A stretch of DNA of 64,000 nucleotides, taken from positions 1-64,000 of the forward strand of contig NZ_PQIA01000032.1 of the NCBI RefSeq assembly GCF_003385235.1. Direction: 5' to 3'. Shown here piece by piece: positions 62,328 to 64,000 of the stretch. Origin of the DNA: Amycolatopsis circi (GTDB lineage: Bacteria > Actinomycetota > Actinomycetes > Mycobacteriales > Pseudonocardiaceae). The translations under genes and the position numbers were made by a program. Every line of letters begins with the position of its first letter. Position 1 is the first letter of the stretch. The notes below the pieces were generated by a model, which did not search any database, was not told where the DNA came from, and worked only from the letters and a program-made list of their open reading frames with translations.

Positions 62328-62391
62328 GCCAGCGCACTCTACCCAGCGAGCCGCGAATCGCCGCACGGTTTTCCGGGCGTCTACAGAGGAC

Positions 62392-62435
62392 TCGTGAGTG
62401 GCAATCCCGGTTAGAACCGGGATTGCCACTCACGA
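62392..62435. repeat. 44-bp palindrome family, copy 4
   Basis: Perfect 21-bp arms with an AG loop. The inner stem is GGCAATCCC like copy 1 but without its mismatches. It lies 4 bp beyond the catalase stop, between two minus-strand genes. Confidence 0.78.
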
Positions 62436-62439
62436 GCGC

Positions 62440-63966
62440 TTAGGCCTTGCGCTGCATGCTCTCCCGTGCCGGGTTGGCCTGCTCCGCCGCCTTCGGGTCC
62501 TTCTCGTTCTGCTTCGCGCGCACGCCGGACTCGACGCGGTCGCCGAGGTCCTTGTCCACGTTGTGCCAGTACTCGAAGGCCCGCTTCAGCACCGGTTCGG
62601 TCACCCCGTTCAGCAGGTGCCCGACGATGTTGTCCACCAGCCGCTCGCGCTCGGCGTCGTTCAGCACCTCGCGCACGAGCGTGCCCGGCTGGCCCCAGTC
62701 GTCGTCCTCGGCGTGGTCGACGTAGGCCGAGCGGACCATCTCGCCGTCGGCGTGCCAGCCCGCAGGCGTGCCGTAGCGTTCCGTGTCCGCGCGCGGGCCG
62801 CCCTTGGAGTTCGGCGCGTACACCGGGTCGGAGACCTTGGCGTAGCGCATCGCGCCGTCCTTGCTGTAGCTGTGCACCGGCGCGACCGGCGAGTTCACCG
62901 GCAGCTGCTTGTAGTTCGCGCCGATCCGGTACCGGTGTGCGTCGGCGTAGGCGAACAGCCTGCCCAGCAGCATCCGGTCCGGGCTCGGGCCGATGCCGGG
63001 CACCAGGTTGTTCGGCTCGAACGCGGCCTGCTCGATCTCGGCGTGGTGGTCGGTCGGGTTCCGGTCGAGCGTCATCTTCCCGACCTCGATCAGCGGATAG
63101 TCGCCGTGCGGCCACACCTTCGTCAGGTCGAACGGGTTGAACCGGTAGGTCTTCGCGTCCTCGAACGGCATCACCTGGACGTGCAGGGTCCAGCTCGGGT
63201 AGTCGCCGCGCGCGATGGCCTCGAACAGGTCCCGCGTGTGGTAGTCGGTGTCCGCCGATGCCATCTGGTCGGCCTCGTGCTGGGTGAAGTGCTCGACGCC
63301 CTGGTCGGTCTTGAAGTGGTACTTGACCCAGAACTTCTCGCCCGCGGCGTTGACCCACATGTAGGTGTGCGAGCTGTAGCCGTTCATGTGCCGCCACGTG
63401 CGCGGGATCCCGCGGTCGCCCATCAGCCAGGTCACCTGGTGCGCCGATTCGGGGGACAGCGTCCAGAAGTCCCACTGCATGTCGTGGTCGCGCAGGTTGC
63501 TGTCCGCGCGGCGCTTCTGCGACCGGATGAAGTGCTGGAACTTCAGCGGGTCCTTGATGAAGAACACCGGGGTGTTGTTGCCGACGAGGTCGTAGTTGCC
63601 CTCGGTCGTGTAGAACTTCAGCGCGAACCCGCGCGGGTCGCGCCAGGTGTCCGGGCTGCCGCGTTCGCCGGCCACGGTGGAGAACCGGGCGGCCATCTCG
63701 GTTTTCACGCCCGGCTGGAACACCGCCGCCTTCGTGAAGCGGCTGACGTCGTTGGTCACCTCGAAGTGCCCGAACGCGCCGCTGCCCTTCGCGTGCGGCT
63801 GCCGCTCCGGCACCCGTTCGCGGTTGAACTGCGCCATCTGCTCGATCAGGTAGTGGTCCTGCAGCAGGATCGGGCCGCCCGGGCCGAGGGTGAGCGAATG
63901 CTCGTCGCTCTCGGCCGGGATCCCGGAGTCCGTGGTGGTCGCCGGGGGTTTCGGTTCTTCGGTCAT
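62440..63966 (-). CDS. Haem catalase (clade 3-like)
   Basis: A 508-residue catalase degrading hydrogen peroxide. [23 protein letters not shown] holds the distal His, [13 protein letters not shown] is the conserved Asn region, and [17 protein letters not shown] has the proximal haem Tyr. The protein is short of the 700-residue large-subunit type. The ATG is close to the window end. AGGAG lies upstream (63970s). It is probably regulated by a peroxide sensor outside the window. Confidence 0.94.
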   Translation of the reverse strand: MTEEPKPPATTTDSGIPAESDEHSLTLGPGGPILLQDHYLIEQMAQFNRERVPERQPHAKGSGAFGHFEVTNDVSRFTKAAVFQPGVKTEMAARFSTVAGERGSPDTWRDPRGFALKFYTTEGNYDLVGNNTPVFFIKDPLKFQHFIRSQKRRADSNLRDHDMQWDFWTLSPESAHQVTWLMGDRGIPRTWRHMNGYSSHTYMWVNAAGEKFWVKYHFKTDQGVEHFTQHEADQMASADTDYHTRDLFEAIARGDYPSWTLHVQVMPFEDAKTYRFNPFDLTKVWPHGDYPLIEVGKMTLDRNPTDHHAEIEQAAFEPNNLVPGIGPSPDRMLLGRLFAYADAHRYRIGANYKQLPVNSPVAPVHSYSKDGAMRYAKVSDPVYAPNSKGGPRADTERYGTPAGWHADGEMVRSAYVDHAEDDDWGQPGTLVREVLNDAERERLVDNIVGHLLNGVTEPVLKRAFEYWHNVDKDLGDRVESGVRAKQNEKDPKAAEQANPARESMQRKA

Positions 63967-64000
63967 CTCGCGAGCTCCTCGTGGTGGTCGGAAACGGCGG

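Overview
The window is very GC-rich actinobacterial DNA. It carries AfsQ1/AfsQ2-like signalling, ECF42 sigma factors with DGPF partners, ESX-associated genes, many TetR, GntR, LysR and XRE regulators, several secreted proteases, and many GTG starts. Gene content and the palindromic intergenic repeats suggest a member of Pseudonocardiaceae, most likely Amycolatopsis. The genus is an inference. No rRNA, tRNA, CRISPR array, prophage or transposase was seen.

Layout. 0-6 kb: an MFS pump; an AfsQ1-AfsQ2-lipoprotein operon on the minus strand with a GTnAC-type box between it and a divergent VanY-type carboxypeptidase; and a first ECF42 sigma/DGPF pair. 6-13 kb: a RibD-C reductase, a VOC protein, an MFS transporter followed by two decayed copies of its own 3' end, EXPERA and DUF1295 membrane proteins, and a three-gene ESX-type cassette. 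13-22 kb: a beta-oxidation pair (3-hydroxyacyl-CoA dehydrogenase and acyl-CoA dehydrogenase) under a divergent TetR, an XRE/TPR regulator, a decayed stretch, and a P450 divergent from a TetR fused to a thioredoxin-like domain. 22-37 kb: a secreted-protease region. It holds a sedolisin with a trypsin domain nested in an Ig-like domain, a subtilisin, and a subtilase-like protein with a sedolisin-type active site. It also contains the most interesting operon in the window: cyclodipeptide synthase, NCS1 permease fused to rhodanese, secreted thioredoxin, subtilisin, facing two overlapping LysR genes. 37-49 kb: GntR/MFS, an ornithine-cyclodeaminase homologue with a methyltransferase, a 0.9 kb degenerate tandem array, an MT0933-type antitoxin-family protein, a CaiB/racemase, a P450, a Tat-exported phosphatase, a second-type enolase and a Cmx-like exporter. 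49-64 kb: an octamer microsatellite, a trypsin with a decayed tail array, an NmrA-like reductase, two orphan immunity-type proteins (Imm1-like and Imm5-like), a second ECF42/DGPF pair, a thioesterase, a GntR/YeiH pair, a J-domain-like protein, an ABC-F ATPase and a catalase.

Two genome-scale patterns stand out. First, at six places decayed partial copies of a gene's 3' end lie just downstream of that gene's stop codon (about 4.4-4.75, 8.75-9.05, 27.3, 50.34-50.68 and 59.7 kb, and possibly 41-42 kb). Second, a 44-bp palindrome family (four copies) with covariation in its stem sits between genes. Its edge sequence supplies the TGA stop of the adjoining gene in two cases.
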